This document shows positions 27,849 to 36,304 of a stretch of DNA of 64,000 nucleotides, piece after piece. The notes beneath the pieces were generated by a model. The model saw only the letters and a list, made by a program, of their open reading frames with translations, searched no databases and was not told where the DNA came from. This DNA is from G963677485 sp942492855 (lineage in GTDB: Bacteria > Armatimonadota > HRBIN16). The stretch's first letter is position 1; each line of letters starts with the position of its first letter. Both the position numbers and the translations under genes were made by a program. The stretch lies in contig OW818647.1 in NCBI GenBank assembly GCA_942492855.1, forward strand, positions 5,022,001 to 5,086,000. The letters are read 5' to 3'.

Positions 27849-28856
27849 TTGAACAGCAGAGAACGGGTAAGAGCACTTCTGGCAGGTGAACCAACCGACC
27901 GCGTCGGCTTTTGGCTGGGTGAACCCCATGCGGAGACCTGGCCGATCTACCTGAAGCACTTCGGCCTGACCGAAAAGGAGGATCTGCGGAAACTGCTAGG
28001 CGATGATCTGCGATGGATATACGCGGAGACTGGCGGCTATTACCATCCTGACAGCAAGCCCATGTTCACCTTCACTAAAAAGGACGCCTCTGGCAGGGAT
28101 GTTCCGTATTTCGCCGATTGCGAGGATGTGGCCGAGGTTGAGGACTACGATTGGCCTAAGGCTAAGCACCTCAACTTCGACTACACGATCAACGCATTGC
28201 GCAATACCGGCGATTACTACCGGGCCAGCGGCATGTGGTCGCCGTTCTTCCATATGATCGCCGACATGTTCGGTATGGAAAACTACTTTGTGAAGATGTA
28301 CACCAACCCCGACGTGGTCGATGCCGTCACCCGCAAGGTATGCGACTTCTATTATGCAGCTAACGAGAGATTCTTCGATGAAGCCGGCGACGAAGTGGAT
28401 GCGTTCTTCTTCGGAAATGATTTCGGCACGCAGCTTGATACGTTGATCAGCCCGAAGTGCTTTGACCGATTCATCATGCCGGACATCAAGCGGCTGATTG
28501 AACTCGGCCATTCACGGGGTTACCAGGTGATGAGCCATAGCTGCGGGGCGGTTCACAAGTTCATTGACCGTTATATCGATGCTGGTCTGAACGGCCTGCA
28601 TCCGCTTCAGGCGAAGGCGGCCAATATGGACGCCGAGACGCTGGCACGCGATTTCAAAGGCCGCCTCACCTTCATTGGCGGTATCGACACGCAGGACTTG
28701 TTGATGCACGCTACGCCGGAGCAGGTGAAGCAAGAAGTCCGCCGCGTAAAGGCGTTGTTGGGACCGCGGCTGATCGTCAGTCCCAGCCATGAGTGCCTGC
28801 TGCCCAACGTACCGCCTGAGAACGTGCTGGCCATGGCCGAAGCCGCGCTGGAGTAA
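27849..28856 (+). CDS. URO-D/MtaA-family protein
   Basis: A 335-residue uroporphyrinogen decarboxylase-like protein. It opens MNSRERVRALLAGEPTDRVGF from a TTG start with GGGGG about 10 nt upstream. It has FFFGNDFGTQLDTLISPKCFDRFIMP, then VMSHSCGAVHKFIDRYIDAGLNGLHPLQ with the His-x-Cys motif, then FIGGIDTQDLLMHATPEQV. Near the C-terminus SPSHECLLPNVPPENV supplies a third Cys that could complete a zinc site as in cobalamin methyltransferases, unlike the 17159 paralogue. Placed between a beta-helix protein and a GH28-like gene, it may act in demethylation or in another step of glycan use; this is inference. Confidence 0.82.
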   Translation: MNSRERVRALLAGEPTDRVGFWLGEPHAETWPIYLKHFGLTEKEDLRKLLGDDLRWIYAETGGYYHPDSKPMFTFTKKDASGRDVPYFADCEDVAEVEDYDWPKAKHLNFDYTINALRNTGDYYRASGMWSPFFHMIADMFGMENYFVKMYTNPDVVDAVTRKVCDFYYAANERFFDEAGDEVDAFFFGNDFGTQLDTLISPKCFDRFIMPDIKRLIELGHSRGYQVMSHSCGAVHKFIDRYIDAGLNGLHPLQAKAANMDAETLARDFKGRLTFIGGIDTQDLLMHATPEQVKQEVRRVKALLGPRLIVSPSHECLLPNVPPENVLAMAEAALE

Positions 28857-28875
28857 CCACATGGAGGGCCTTGAT

Positions 28876-30333
28876 ATGGAGATCAACAGACCAATAGTGC
28901 CCAACGAACACGGCGGACGTTTCGTCGTCTACGCCAGCAGATACGCCCATCTCGACAGCAGCGTCATCGATGGCGGCGGCACCGACGACACAGAGGTGAT
29001 CCAGGCGATCCTTGACATGGCGCCCGTGTGGGGCGGTCTGCACTTGATCATGGATGGTGCGGCTCTGGTGCGGGGCATTGAGGTTCACTCCAACACCACC
29101 ATCGAGTGTGAGAACAAAGATTGCGGTTTCTTCCTGGCGTCTGGGGCGAATCGTTCGGTCATCCAGAACGCGCATCTCAATTTCCAGACGCGGCAAGATA
29201 AAAACATCACGCTGCTGGGCGGCACCTACAACCACAACGCCGCAGGGCAGGTGCATCACCTGACCATCGAGGCCGATTCGGGTGGCGCGTTCGCCCGCGA
29301 GAAGTGGGTGCTCGCGATGGAGTTCTACGGCGTGGAATACCTCACCATGCGTGATGTGACCATCCGCAACCAGCGTACCTTCGCGATGTTAGTGGCCAAC
29401 TGGTACCGAGTGACGATGGAAAACATCACCATCGAGCTGCCCGATAACATGTATGCGCAGAACCAGGACGGCATCCACTTCTGGGGTCCAGGGCAGTTCC
29501 TGAGCATCATGAATATCATGGGCGGGGCGGGTGATGACTTCATCGCACTGGCACCCGACGAGAACGACAGCGTCTCAGACATCACCGATGTGCTCATCGA
29601 CGGCGTGTTCCTGAACGACGCGGATCAGGGCATCCGGATGCTCTCCAGAGGCAGTGGACGGTTGGACCGCGTGACCGTGCGCAATGTCACCGGCACGTTC
29701 AAGAGCTTTGGTTTCTTCATCTGCCCCTGGTTCCCCGGCAACGGCGGCAACTACGGTCAGATCACCATCGAGAATGTGGACCTGAGGCAGGCGAATCACA
29801 AATACGAGTATACCAACCCGTTCCTGTTCCGCATCGGGGGCAACATCGAGTCTATCACTCTGCGCAACATCAGCCACCACAATCCCAGTTGTCCGTTGAG
29901 CCTGGTAGAAGTTGGTCTCCCCTTCTACACCGAGTTTGATGAGGCGAGTGCGGCCGCTTCGCACATCGGCAGCCTGGTGATTGACGGCCTGCAGATTTAC
30001 GAAAAAGAACACTGTGCATCGGGTACCGAGTATATAAAACTGTGTGGCAGGGTCGACAGCATGGTGGTACGTGACACCGCCGTCAATAGAAGTCATGGCG
30101 CACGGTCCAATGGTAGTCTCATCACCACCACCGAACATGCCGATGTCGGCAGCCTGCACATCAGTGGAGTGAGTTCGACCGGTCTTAACACGCTGGTAAA
30201 TCACGCCGCGGGCAAGATCGGCACGCTCTGCCTCCATAATGTGCTGGCGGTCGGCACCGATTCACCGCTAGTCGTAGGCGATGGCGAGATCGGCGAATTT
30301 TACACCGACGGGATTCATGGCGCCGAATTGTAA
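28876..30333 (+). CDS. GH28-like polygalacturonase-type beta-helix protein
   Basis: A 485-residue right-handed beta-helix protein with GH28 (pectinase) signature segments: NQDGIHFWGPG (about residues 196-206; the N-x-D of GH28) and GGAGDDFIAL (about 217-225; the catalytic DD). The later G-H-G signature is not obvious. Repeating short strands (VTMENITIELPD, LDRVTVRNVTGTFKSFGFF, QITIENVDLRQ) support the helix. Start at ATG 28876 with GGAGG 8 nt upstream; the ATG at 28861 is a less likely alternative. No signal peptide, so it may act inside the cell on imported oligosaccharides. It is 19 nt after the URO-D gene. Confidence 0.8.
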   Translation: MEINRPIVPNEHGGRFVVYASRYAHLDSSVIDGGGTDDTEVIQAILDMAPVWGGLHLIMDGAALVRGIEVHSNTTIECENKDCGFFLASGANRSVIQNAHLNFQTRQDKNITLLGGTYNHNAAGQVHHLTIEADSGGAFAREKWVLAMEFYGVEYLTMRDVTIRNQRTFAMLVANWYRVTMENITIELPDNMYAQNQDGIHFWGPGQFLSIMNIMGGAGDDFIALAPDENDSVSDITDVLIDGVFLNDADQGIRMLSRGSGRLDRVTVRNVTGTFKSFGFFICPWFPGNGGNYGQITIENVDLRQANHKYEYTNPFLFRIGGNIESITLRNISHHNPSCPLSLVEVGLPFYTEFDEASAAASHIGSLVIDGLQIYEKEHCASGTEYIKLCGRVDSMVVRDTAVNRSHGARSNGSLITTTEHADVGSLHISGVSSTGLNTLVNHAAGKIGTLCLHNVLAVGTDSPLVVGDGEIGEFYTDGIHGAEL

Positions 30334-30421
30334 ACCACGAAGCCACTATCGCACCGGTCTTACGGACATCCGAACCAGTCGCCGTGTGCATGTGATGTTG
30401 ATCGCAGGTGATCAGCCACAC

Positions 30422-30439
30422 TGCCGCGGGTTTAGTCAC
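30422..30439. repeat. CCGCGGGTTTAGTCA repeat copy
   Basis: TGCCGCGGGTTTAGTCAC stands between the GH28-like gene and the Cys-rich protein gene. Copies at 12509-12526 and, inverted, 53348-53365. Confidence 0.6.
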
Positions 30440-30505
30440 CCACACGACTTCGTTCCGGGAGCTGCGTAGCGACTGCGGATTACTAACAACAACGGAGGAC
30501 GCCTC

Positions 30506-31006
30506 ATGCCTGAACACGGGATTGAACACTTCATTGATGCATTTCTCACTGGGGAAACTCGGGATAAAGCATTAGCGTTTGCTGCATTCCTTAGGGCAAA
30601 CGAAATGGCGTTTGTAAGGGACAAAGGTTATTGGGAAGACAAACTTTATTGGATGATCAAGTATAAAGCCGAATATGTGTGTTTCATATTGTTTAATGGC
30701 TCAGGCTCTGAAAAACAATTTGCTCCATGGACGATTTGGTCTGATGACAGTGATTCAAACTGGTTTGCGGATTTCCAGTTAGACGAGCATACGAAAGAAA
30801 TCGCCTGGAAACATGTTGATTTCTGTGGAAATTGTGGAGGTTGCGACAATCCGGGAGGAATTTGTAAAACAATATTCGGAAAAGAATTTAACAACGTATG
30901 CCGCACTACCATGAGGTTCATAAACCCAGATGATGAGACGTTGGAGTGCGTGAAAAAAATGATAGAGATAAGGATAAGCGATATCCTAAGGAATGAAACA
31001 AGCTAG
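30506..31006 (+). CDS. Conserved Cys-rich protein of unknown function
   Basis: A 166-residue protein with FCGNCGGCDNPGGICKTIFGKEFNNVC, a Cys cluster that could bind metal, and a C-terminal helix (LECVKKMIEIRISDIL). Start supported by GGAGG 8 nt upstream. The gene is clearly more A/T-rich at third positions than its neighbours, and proteins with this Cys pattern are, to my recollection, found mostly in Clostridia and related Firmicutes; transfer is plausible. Function not known. It is followed by a strong hairpin at 31023. Confidence 0.75.
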   Translation: MPEHGIEHFIDAFLTGETRDKALAFAAFLRANEMAFVRDKGYWEDKLYWMIKYKAEYVCFILFNGSGSEKQFAPWTIWSDDSDSNWFADFQLDEHTKEIAWKHVDFCGNCGGCDNPGGICKTIFGKEFNNVCRTTMRFINPDDETLECVKKMIEIRISDILRNETS

Positions 31007-31022
31007 CCAACGCAAATGGGGA

Positions 31023-31053
31023 TGTTCGGATGACCACAGGGGTCATCCGAACA
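31023..31053. terminator. Perfect 13-bp hairpin between convergent genes
   Basis: TGTTCGGATGACC (31023-31035) pairs perfectly with GGTCATCCGAACA (31041-31053) around a 5-nt loop. It lies between convergent genes ending at 31006 and 31105. There is no T-run, so it is a bidirectional terminator candidate or one of the dispersed palindromes. Confidence 0.5.
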
Positions 31054-31104
31054 CCGTATAATCACATTACCGTCTAACATGATTTCAAAAGCGGCGCTCA
31101 GCCC

Positions 31105-33453
31105 TTACTTCACCAGCGTGAAGGTACCAAAACGGGACGGCTCGTAGTGGCGTGATGACAGCACCGGTGACCACACGGCCCTGATGGTGGTAGAGCTGGG
31201 ATCGGTGTTGTTCTGGTTCCTGAAGAAGTTCACGGACAAGCTCTTTCCCTGCAACTCCGTCAGACCCATGGAACTAAACGGGATCGCCGCTTCCAGTGTC
31301 CATTTCTTGTCGCCAATCACGACTTTGATGCTGCCGCCACTGTCCCACTTGGTGGGGCTGCTGACCCCAGGCTGGAAATGGGCATCCCAGATGGTACCTG
31401 CCGGATTAACGATGAACTGGTAGTAGTCGCCAGCGGTCTTGGCCTCAGATTCGATGAATATCTCCATGCATTCGTCGTCCCATATCTCGCCCTCATCCTT
31501 GACCTTCTGCCGCACGATCATGCTGGGTGTAAGCGGCTCCTCGTTGACAAACGCCAGATACAGGTTCTTTTCGTCCCACATCGCATATCCAGTGCTCTTA
31601 TGCGGTATCTGCCCGCCCATGATGTCTGAGAACTCGAATTTCGCTGCACGCTGCCAGCACGGATCGTCAATGCTGCCATCGACGACGGGAGCCACGGAGG
31701 TGTATGGAACAGACAACCTTGGTTTGGCCAGGTTTGACATTCGGTTCGCCGCGGGCTCGAACTGGGATTTTAGGTTTTCGATCCGCTGCCGTTCGGCTGA
31801 GCTGGGTTTCGTCAGTGCGATCGCATCATTCAGATAAGACATCAACGCTTTGATGCGTTCCGGTGTATAAAGCCGGCTGATACTTTCCGGGCTAGCCAGC
31901 GGCTGAGGTTCCCTGAAGGATTGGTGGCTGTCGCACCATATCTGTTCCGCTGTTCGCCAGAAGGAACGCATCGGCTTGGACGCGGCACCATAGAACCGCT
32001 GGCAATAGTCGTCCATCAGCTTCTGAGGGTTCAACTTCGTGTCCCAATAAAGCTTCCCGGTGATATACAGGTTGGGTGTGGTCATCTCCGTCCGGTGGAT
32101 GCGCGCGGGCTCACCCAGGTTGCCCAGCCAACTCTCGGCTTCGACAAACTCGCCCTGGCTGACCCCCTTCAACCGCTTGAGGTCCTCGGCCATCAGACTG
32201 GGAAAGAACAACGGAACCCCTCTGAGCGACAGGTCATACCCCGCCGCATACAGGTAGTACTCCCATATGTAGATGGTCTTCGCGTGCTTCTGCCAATCCT
32301 GAATGAACAGGTTCGTATCGCGCTTGGTTTTCTCGTGCCAGTAAAGATAGCGGCTCTTGCAGATCATCACGGCTACATTCGGGTTCAGCATCGCGATGCT
32401 TTTCGGCGGTTTCAGATAGTGTTCGTACGCGCAGCAGCCGACCATCTTGCCAGGGTGTGTTTTCTGCAGCTCAATGGCTACTTTGTTCACGAAATCCCAC
32501 AGATAGTCGGAGAACATGCCCTCCGGACCCATGGATTTGTCCACTTTGGGTTGGCATCGGGGGCACTCGCATATCTTTTCCCAGCCGTCATTCGGCATCA
32601 CTGGGAAGACGTATGCCCCAGGGTTCTCGTCGAAATACTTGCGGGCTTCGGTCACAAACGCGGTCAGCGTGCCCGGTTCGGAAAGGCACAGGCTGCCCTG
32701 CCCTACGCAGGTCTTGTTGAGGTCCCGTTCGCCATCGATGATCGCGAAATACTCAGGATGCGCTTCGAAATAATTGTGAAGCAGCAGAAACGAGTGGATA
32801 ATGGGCACGGCGTAAGTGGCGCCAAAGCCGGCTCTGCGATACCAGAGTGCCTCGTCGACGCCAGCCTCCAGGAAGTCGTTGTAGAATATCGTGCGGTAAC
32901 TGAACTCAGGCGATTTGCTGATGTTCATCTTGCCAACCGTGATGTTCTCCGCGGTCGGCACCACCTCGCCCAGATCGCCCGGCATGAACCAGCGCACACC
33001 GCACTCTTTATCGAGAAACCGGTAGACAGCAAACAGGCTGCCTGTCTCGCCGTTTTTGCTGATGCCGGTCTGGTCGTTGTAACTCCATCGCTGAGTCAGC
33101 GGATTGAGCATGCCATAGGATGGTTCGCTCTCACGCCCAAACAGCGCCAGCCAACCCTTGCCAGACACCATCTTGTAGCCATCTGAGCTCAACCCTTTGA
33201 GGGACAAACCGAGTTTCCGAGTGTCAGCACTTTCGCCTATGAATATCACACCGCCGGTGGTGGGCTTCTCATTGGTGATATCCAGTTTCGCGCCGCTGAT
33301 CTTCTCGATGTATTTCTGCAGCTCAGCGGCGGCGAATACCACCATCTTCGGTGAGTCTTTCGCCACGACGATCACCGCCGCCGGACGCCGATTCTTGACG
33401 ATCTCCAGTCCCTCTGCACCAGATGCGGTACCGATAAACAACGAGTTTGGCAT
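31105..33453 (-). CDS. DUF4838 protein with GH67-N-like and CBM9-like domains
   Basis: A 782-residue protein likely acting on polysaccharide. The N-terminal region (VIVVAKDSPKMVVFAAAELQKYIEKISGAKL) resembles the N-terminal domain of alpha-glucuronidases. The central DUF4838 part includes NKTCVGQGSLCLSEPGTL, FPVMPNDGWEKICECPRC and YIWEYYLYAAGYDLSLRG. The C-terminal 190 residues (VVDGSIDDPCWQRAAKFEF to ESEAKTAGDYYQFIVNPAG) resemble a family-9 carbohydrate-binding module. Start at ATG 33453 with AAGGAG upstream. No signal peptide is encoded from this start, although relatives are usually exported. Confidence 0.83.
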   Translation of the reverse strand: MPNSLFIGTASGAEGLEIVKNRRPAAVIVVAKDSPKMVVFAAAELQKYIEKISGAKLDITNEKPTTGGVIFIGESADTRKLGLSLKGLSSDGYKMVSGKGWLALFGRESEPSYGMLNPLTQRWSYNDQTGISKNGETGSLFAVYRFLDKECGVRWFMPGDLGEVVPTAENITVGKMNISKSPEFSYRTIFYNDFLEAGVDEALWYRRAGFGATYAVPIIHSFLLLHNYFEAHPEYFAIIDGERDLNKTCVGQGSLCLSEPGTLTAFVTEARKYFDENPGAYVFPVMPNDGWEKICECPRCQPKVDKSMGPEGMFSDYLWDFVNKVAIELQKTHPGKMVGCCAYEHYLKPPKSIAMLNPNVAVMICKSRYLYWHEKTKRDTNLFIQDWQKHAKTIYIWEYYLYAAGYDLSLRGVPLFFPSLMAEDLKRLKGVSQGEFVEAESWLGNLGEPARIHRTEMTTPNLYITGKLYWDTKLNPQKLMDDYCQRFYGAASKPMRSFWRTAEQIWCDSHQSFREPQPLASPESISRLYTPERIKALMSYLNDAIALTKPSSAERQRIENLKSQFEPAANRMSNLAKPRLSVPYTSVAPVVDGSIDDPCWQRAAKFEFSDIMGGQIPHKSTGYAMWDEKNLYLAFVNEEPLTPSMIVRQKVKDEGEIWDDECMEIFIESEAKTAGDYYQFIVNPAGTIWDAHFQPGVSSPTKWDSGGSIKVVIGDKKWTLEAAIPFSSMGLTELQGKSLSVNFFRNQNNTDPSSTTIRAVWSPVLSSRHYEPSRFGTFTLVK

Positions 33454-33662
33454 GGCGGAGACTCCTTAACATTTTTGGGCGGCTGCCGTCTATGGGTATT
33501 CGCGGACGCACTATGTAACAGCATACGCCAGCACCTCGACGGAGGCAAGCGTATGCGCAAGATCCAGTGCCGCGGTTGCGGACGAAGGTGAATCACCTAC
33601 TAAACCTTGTCCTGCACTATAATATAGACGGCAGGCCACGTTTAGATACATGGAGGGTTGGT

Positions 33663-34085
33663 ATGTTATTAGAACTCGATTCACTGGAATCTGCGGTGAT
33701 ATCTCTGAAAGGTGTCGTGGAGTTGACTACCGACACCGACCGAATGTCGTCCTGCGATGATGTCATGCGTAATGGTCTGCGGGCGGGCGTCATTCAGAAT
33801 TTCGAGTTCACCTATGAGTTGGCATGGAAGTTCATCAAGCGCTGGCTAGAGCATAACCTGGGCTCTACCTATGTAGACGGCGTCTCACGCCGCGAGCTGT
33901 TTCGTCTGGCTGCTGAGAACCGGCTGATAGAGGATGTAGACCGGTGGATGGACTACCACCAAGATCGCAACCTGACATCTCATACCTACAATGAAGATAT
34001 TGCGCAGCAGGTATATCTATCGGCTGTTCAGTTCGTGACCGATACAGAGCAACTCCTCCGCGTTCTGGTAAGCCGGAATGATTGA
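33663..34085 (+). CDS. hepT: HEPN protein (HepT-like / HI0074 family)
   Basis: A 140-residue helical protein of the nucleotidyltransferase-substrate-binding family, partner of the MNT protein encoded next. It carries VIQNFEFTYELAWKFIKRWLE and, near residue 105, RNLTSHTY, an R-x4-H-x-Y motif. In HEPN toxins R-x4-H is the RNase site and the Tyr is the residue AMPylated by the MNT antitoxin. Start at 33663 supported by GGAGG. It overlaps the MNT gene by 8 nt. Probably a type VII toxin-antitoxin toxin, though HI0074-type homologues may be less toxic. Confidence 0.85.
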   Translation: MLLELDSLESAVISLKGVVELTTDTDRMSSCDDVMRNGLRAGVIQNFEFTYELAWKFIKRWLEHNLGSTYVDGVSRRELFRLAAENRLIEDVDRWMDYHQDRNLTSHTYNEDIAQQVYLSAVQFVTDTEQLLRVLVSRND

Positions 34086-34392
34086 CATCGCCCCTCAGTA
34101 TTTGAATATCGTCACCGATATACTTCACGAACACGTTCCCGAGTGTGAGGTTCGCGCTTTTGGCTCGCGGGTGCAAAACAGGGCCAAGCACTACTCTGAT
34201 CTCGATATCGCGGTGGTTGGCTGCGAGCGTATCCACCGGTCGCGGTTTTACCGCCTCAAGGAAGCGTTCGAAGATTCGGTGCTGCCTTTCCGGGTGGATG
34301 TGCTGGACTGGCACACCATTTCAGAGAGCTTTCGGAAAGTGATTGACCGGTGTTACGAGGTCATTCAAGCGCCAATCCAGAACGTGGAATAG
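34078..34392 (+). CDS. mntA: MNT-type minimal nucleotidyltransferase (antitoxin)
   Basis: A 104-residue nucleotidyltransferase with the signature VRAFGSRVQNRAKHYSDLDIAVV (G-S-R ... S-D-L-D) that binds ATP-Mg; a third acidic residue is in FRVDVLDWH. In the known HEPN/MNT pairs the enzyme transfers AMP to the HEPN protein and so neutralises it. It overlaps the HEPN gene by 8 nt, suggesting tight co-translation. Confidence 0.87.
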   Translation: MIDIAPQYLNIVTDILHEHVPECEVRAFGSRVQNRAKHYSDLDIAVVGCERIHRSRFYRLKEAFEDSVLPFRVDVLDWHTISESFRKVIDRCYEVIQAPIQNVE

Positions 34393-34626
34393 CCGGTTAT
34401 CTGCACTCGAACGGACCTTTGCTCCATATATGGCCGGGTTTCCGACAAGGTCGGTATATACAGCATGTATCGAAACACCATCATAGTATTTCTCCGCGTC
34501 AGGTAACACCACCTTAATATTGAAGCCCCACCTCGAACGTAAGCCAGTGAACCAGCACGGTATACTATAGGTGACATGATATAGCCACCTGATGAACCGA
34601 CCACCGCAAGGAGATTTGAACCCAAC

Positions 34627-36066
34627 TTGATAGAAACATCCAATCGCAGAACCAAGATTGTCTGCACCATAGGACCCAGTTGCGAGGACCAGGCGACCCT
34701 AAGGCAGCTCATGCTGGCTGGCATGAACGTGGCCCGTCTGAACTTCAGCCACGGCAACCACGCCGACAAGCTGCAGCACATCGCCAGCGTGCGCCACATC
34801 AGCGAGGAGCTGGACAGGCCCATCGCCATCCTGCAGGACCTGTGCGGCCCGAAGATCAGGCTCGGCGAGATTGCCAACCCGGTGGAGCTTCGTCCTGGTC
34901 AGATTGTCTCTTTTTCTATCAACCCAGATGACCGCGACGGCACCATCCCCTTCCCGAATGTGCCCGCATTTAAAGCGATTTGGAAGGGGCACCGCATCCT
35001 GATCGACGACGGCAAGGTGGAGCTTGTGGCCACCAAGTGCGATGTCGACCTCATGACCGCGGAAGTGGTGGTGGGCGGGCCGATCTCCTCACGCAAGGGC
35101 GTCAATCTCCCTGACACTCGGCTGCCGGTCTCCTCGGTCACCCCGAAAGACCTTGATGACCTTCGGTTTGGCATCGAAAACGGCGTCGACTGGGTGGCGG
35201 TCAGCTTCATCCGTTCGGCCGCAGACCTAAGTCCGGTCATCCAACTGCTGCGGCACCACAAATCACGGGTAAAGCTGATCGGAAAAATCGAAAAGCGCGA
35301 GGCAGTGCAGAACCTTGATGAGATCATGGATGTGGTAGACGGCATCATGATCGCTCGCGGTGACCTGGGCGTTGAGATCCCCATCGACGAAGTGCCGGTG
35401 GTTCAGAAGCACATCATCCTTGAGGCGAACAAACGCGGCAAGCTGGTGATCACCGCCACGCAGATGCTGGAGTCGATGATGAATGCGCCGCGCCCCACTC
35501 GCGCGGAAGCCAGCGATGTGGCCAACAGCATTCTGGACGGCACCGATGCGGTGATGCTGTCTGGGGAGACGGCGGCCGGGCACTACCCTGTGCAGACCGT
35601 GGACATCATGAGCAAAATCTGTGCCCGTATGGAGCGGTCGGTGGTCGGTGTGGTGCGTGAGCACAACCTGGCGAACATCGGTGCGCAATCCACAACAGAA
35701 GCGGTAGCCGAGGCCATCTGGCACGTCAGCCACGGGATTGGTGCCCGCGCCATCGCGTGCGCCACCCAATCCGGCGGCACCGCGCGGCTGGTCAGCAAGA
35801 ACCGCCCCCATGCGCCTATCATCGCGCTGACACCCGACGAGGTGACCTACCGTCAGTTAGCGTTGGCCTGGGGCGTCCGGCCGCTGCTCTGCCGTGACGT
35901 TAAGACCATGGAAGAGATGCTGCTGATGGTGACGGAGACGATGAGCGACTCCGGTTTTGTGAAGGCTGGCGACACCATCGTGATCACCGCCGGCATCCCG
36001 GTTGGCGTGCCTGGCCGCACCAACTTCATCAAGGTGCATACCATGGGTGACACCATCACCGCGTAG
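34627..36066 (+). CDS. pyk: Pyruvate kinase
   Basis: Cytosolic glycolytic enzyme that makes pyruvate and ATP from phosphoenolpyruvate and ADP. 479 residues without the extra C-terminal PEP-utiliser domain found in some Firmicutes. Visible are RTKIVCTIGPSC, GMNVARLNFSHG, SRKGVNLPDTRLPVSS, the active-site segment KLIGKIEKREA and IMIARGDLGVEIP, then TATQMLESM. Start is a TTG at 34627 with AAGGAG about 13 nt before it, a slightly long spacing; no better start precedes the conserved region. Monocistronic; 34393-34626 shows no gene. Confidence 0.96.
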   Translation: MIETSNRRTKIVCTIGPSCEDQATLRQLMLAGMNVARLNFSHGNHADKLQHIASVRHISEELDRPIAILQDLCGPKIRLGEIANPVELRPGQIVSFSINPDDRDGTIPFPNVPAFKAIWKGHRILIDDGKVELVATKCDVDLMTAEVVVGGPISSRKGVNLPDTRLPVSSVTPKDLDDLRFGIENGVDWVAVSFIRSAADLSPVIQLLRHHKSRVKLIGKIEKREAVQNLDEIMDVVDGIMIARGDLGVEIPIDEVPVVQKHIILEANKRGKLVITATQMLESMMNAPRPTRAEASDVANSILDGTDAVMLSGETAAGHYPVQTVDIMSKICARMERSVVGVVREHNLANIGAQSTTEAVAEAIWHVSHGIGARAIACATQSGGTARLVSKNRPHAPIIALTPDEVTYRQLALAWGVRPLLCRDVKTMEEMLLMVTETMSDSGFVKAGDTIVITAGIPVGVPGRTNFIKVHTMGDTITA

Positions 36067-36076
36067 TTGGCATGAC

Positions 36077-36129
36077 AGATCATTGTCTGAACCACGGATT
36101 ACACGGATTTACAGGATAACACGGATGGC
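36077..36129. repeat. CCACGGATTACACGGAT intergenic repeat
   Basis: The phrase TGTCTGAACCACGGATTACACGGAT occurs here (36087 onward) and, with small changes, at 37999-38026, 41669-41694 and inverted twice at 53480-53610. Related phrases (GACGGATGGGACGGATTACG near 36212 and CATCTGTGTCATCTGTGG near 36257) fill the rest of 36130-36304. Non-coding. Confidence 0.7.
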
Positions 36130-36304
36130 TCGGATATTTTACCGACCGGTCCGGTTTTCCCTTTCCGGACCGGTCTTACCAGGGTTGTGGGGGCGGAATC
36201 CGACGGATGAGACGGATGGGACGGATTACGATGGCTGGCACTTACCTAATCTGCGTCATCTGTGTCATCTGTGGATAAACCTATCCGCGCCTCCGCGTGA
36301 GGTT

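Noticed and set aside
31921..33186. 421-codon plus-strand frame opposite the DUF4838 gene
   Set aside because: No recognisable motif and no RBS; opposite a well-supported gene.
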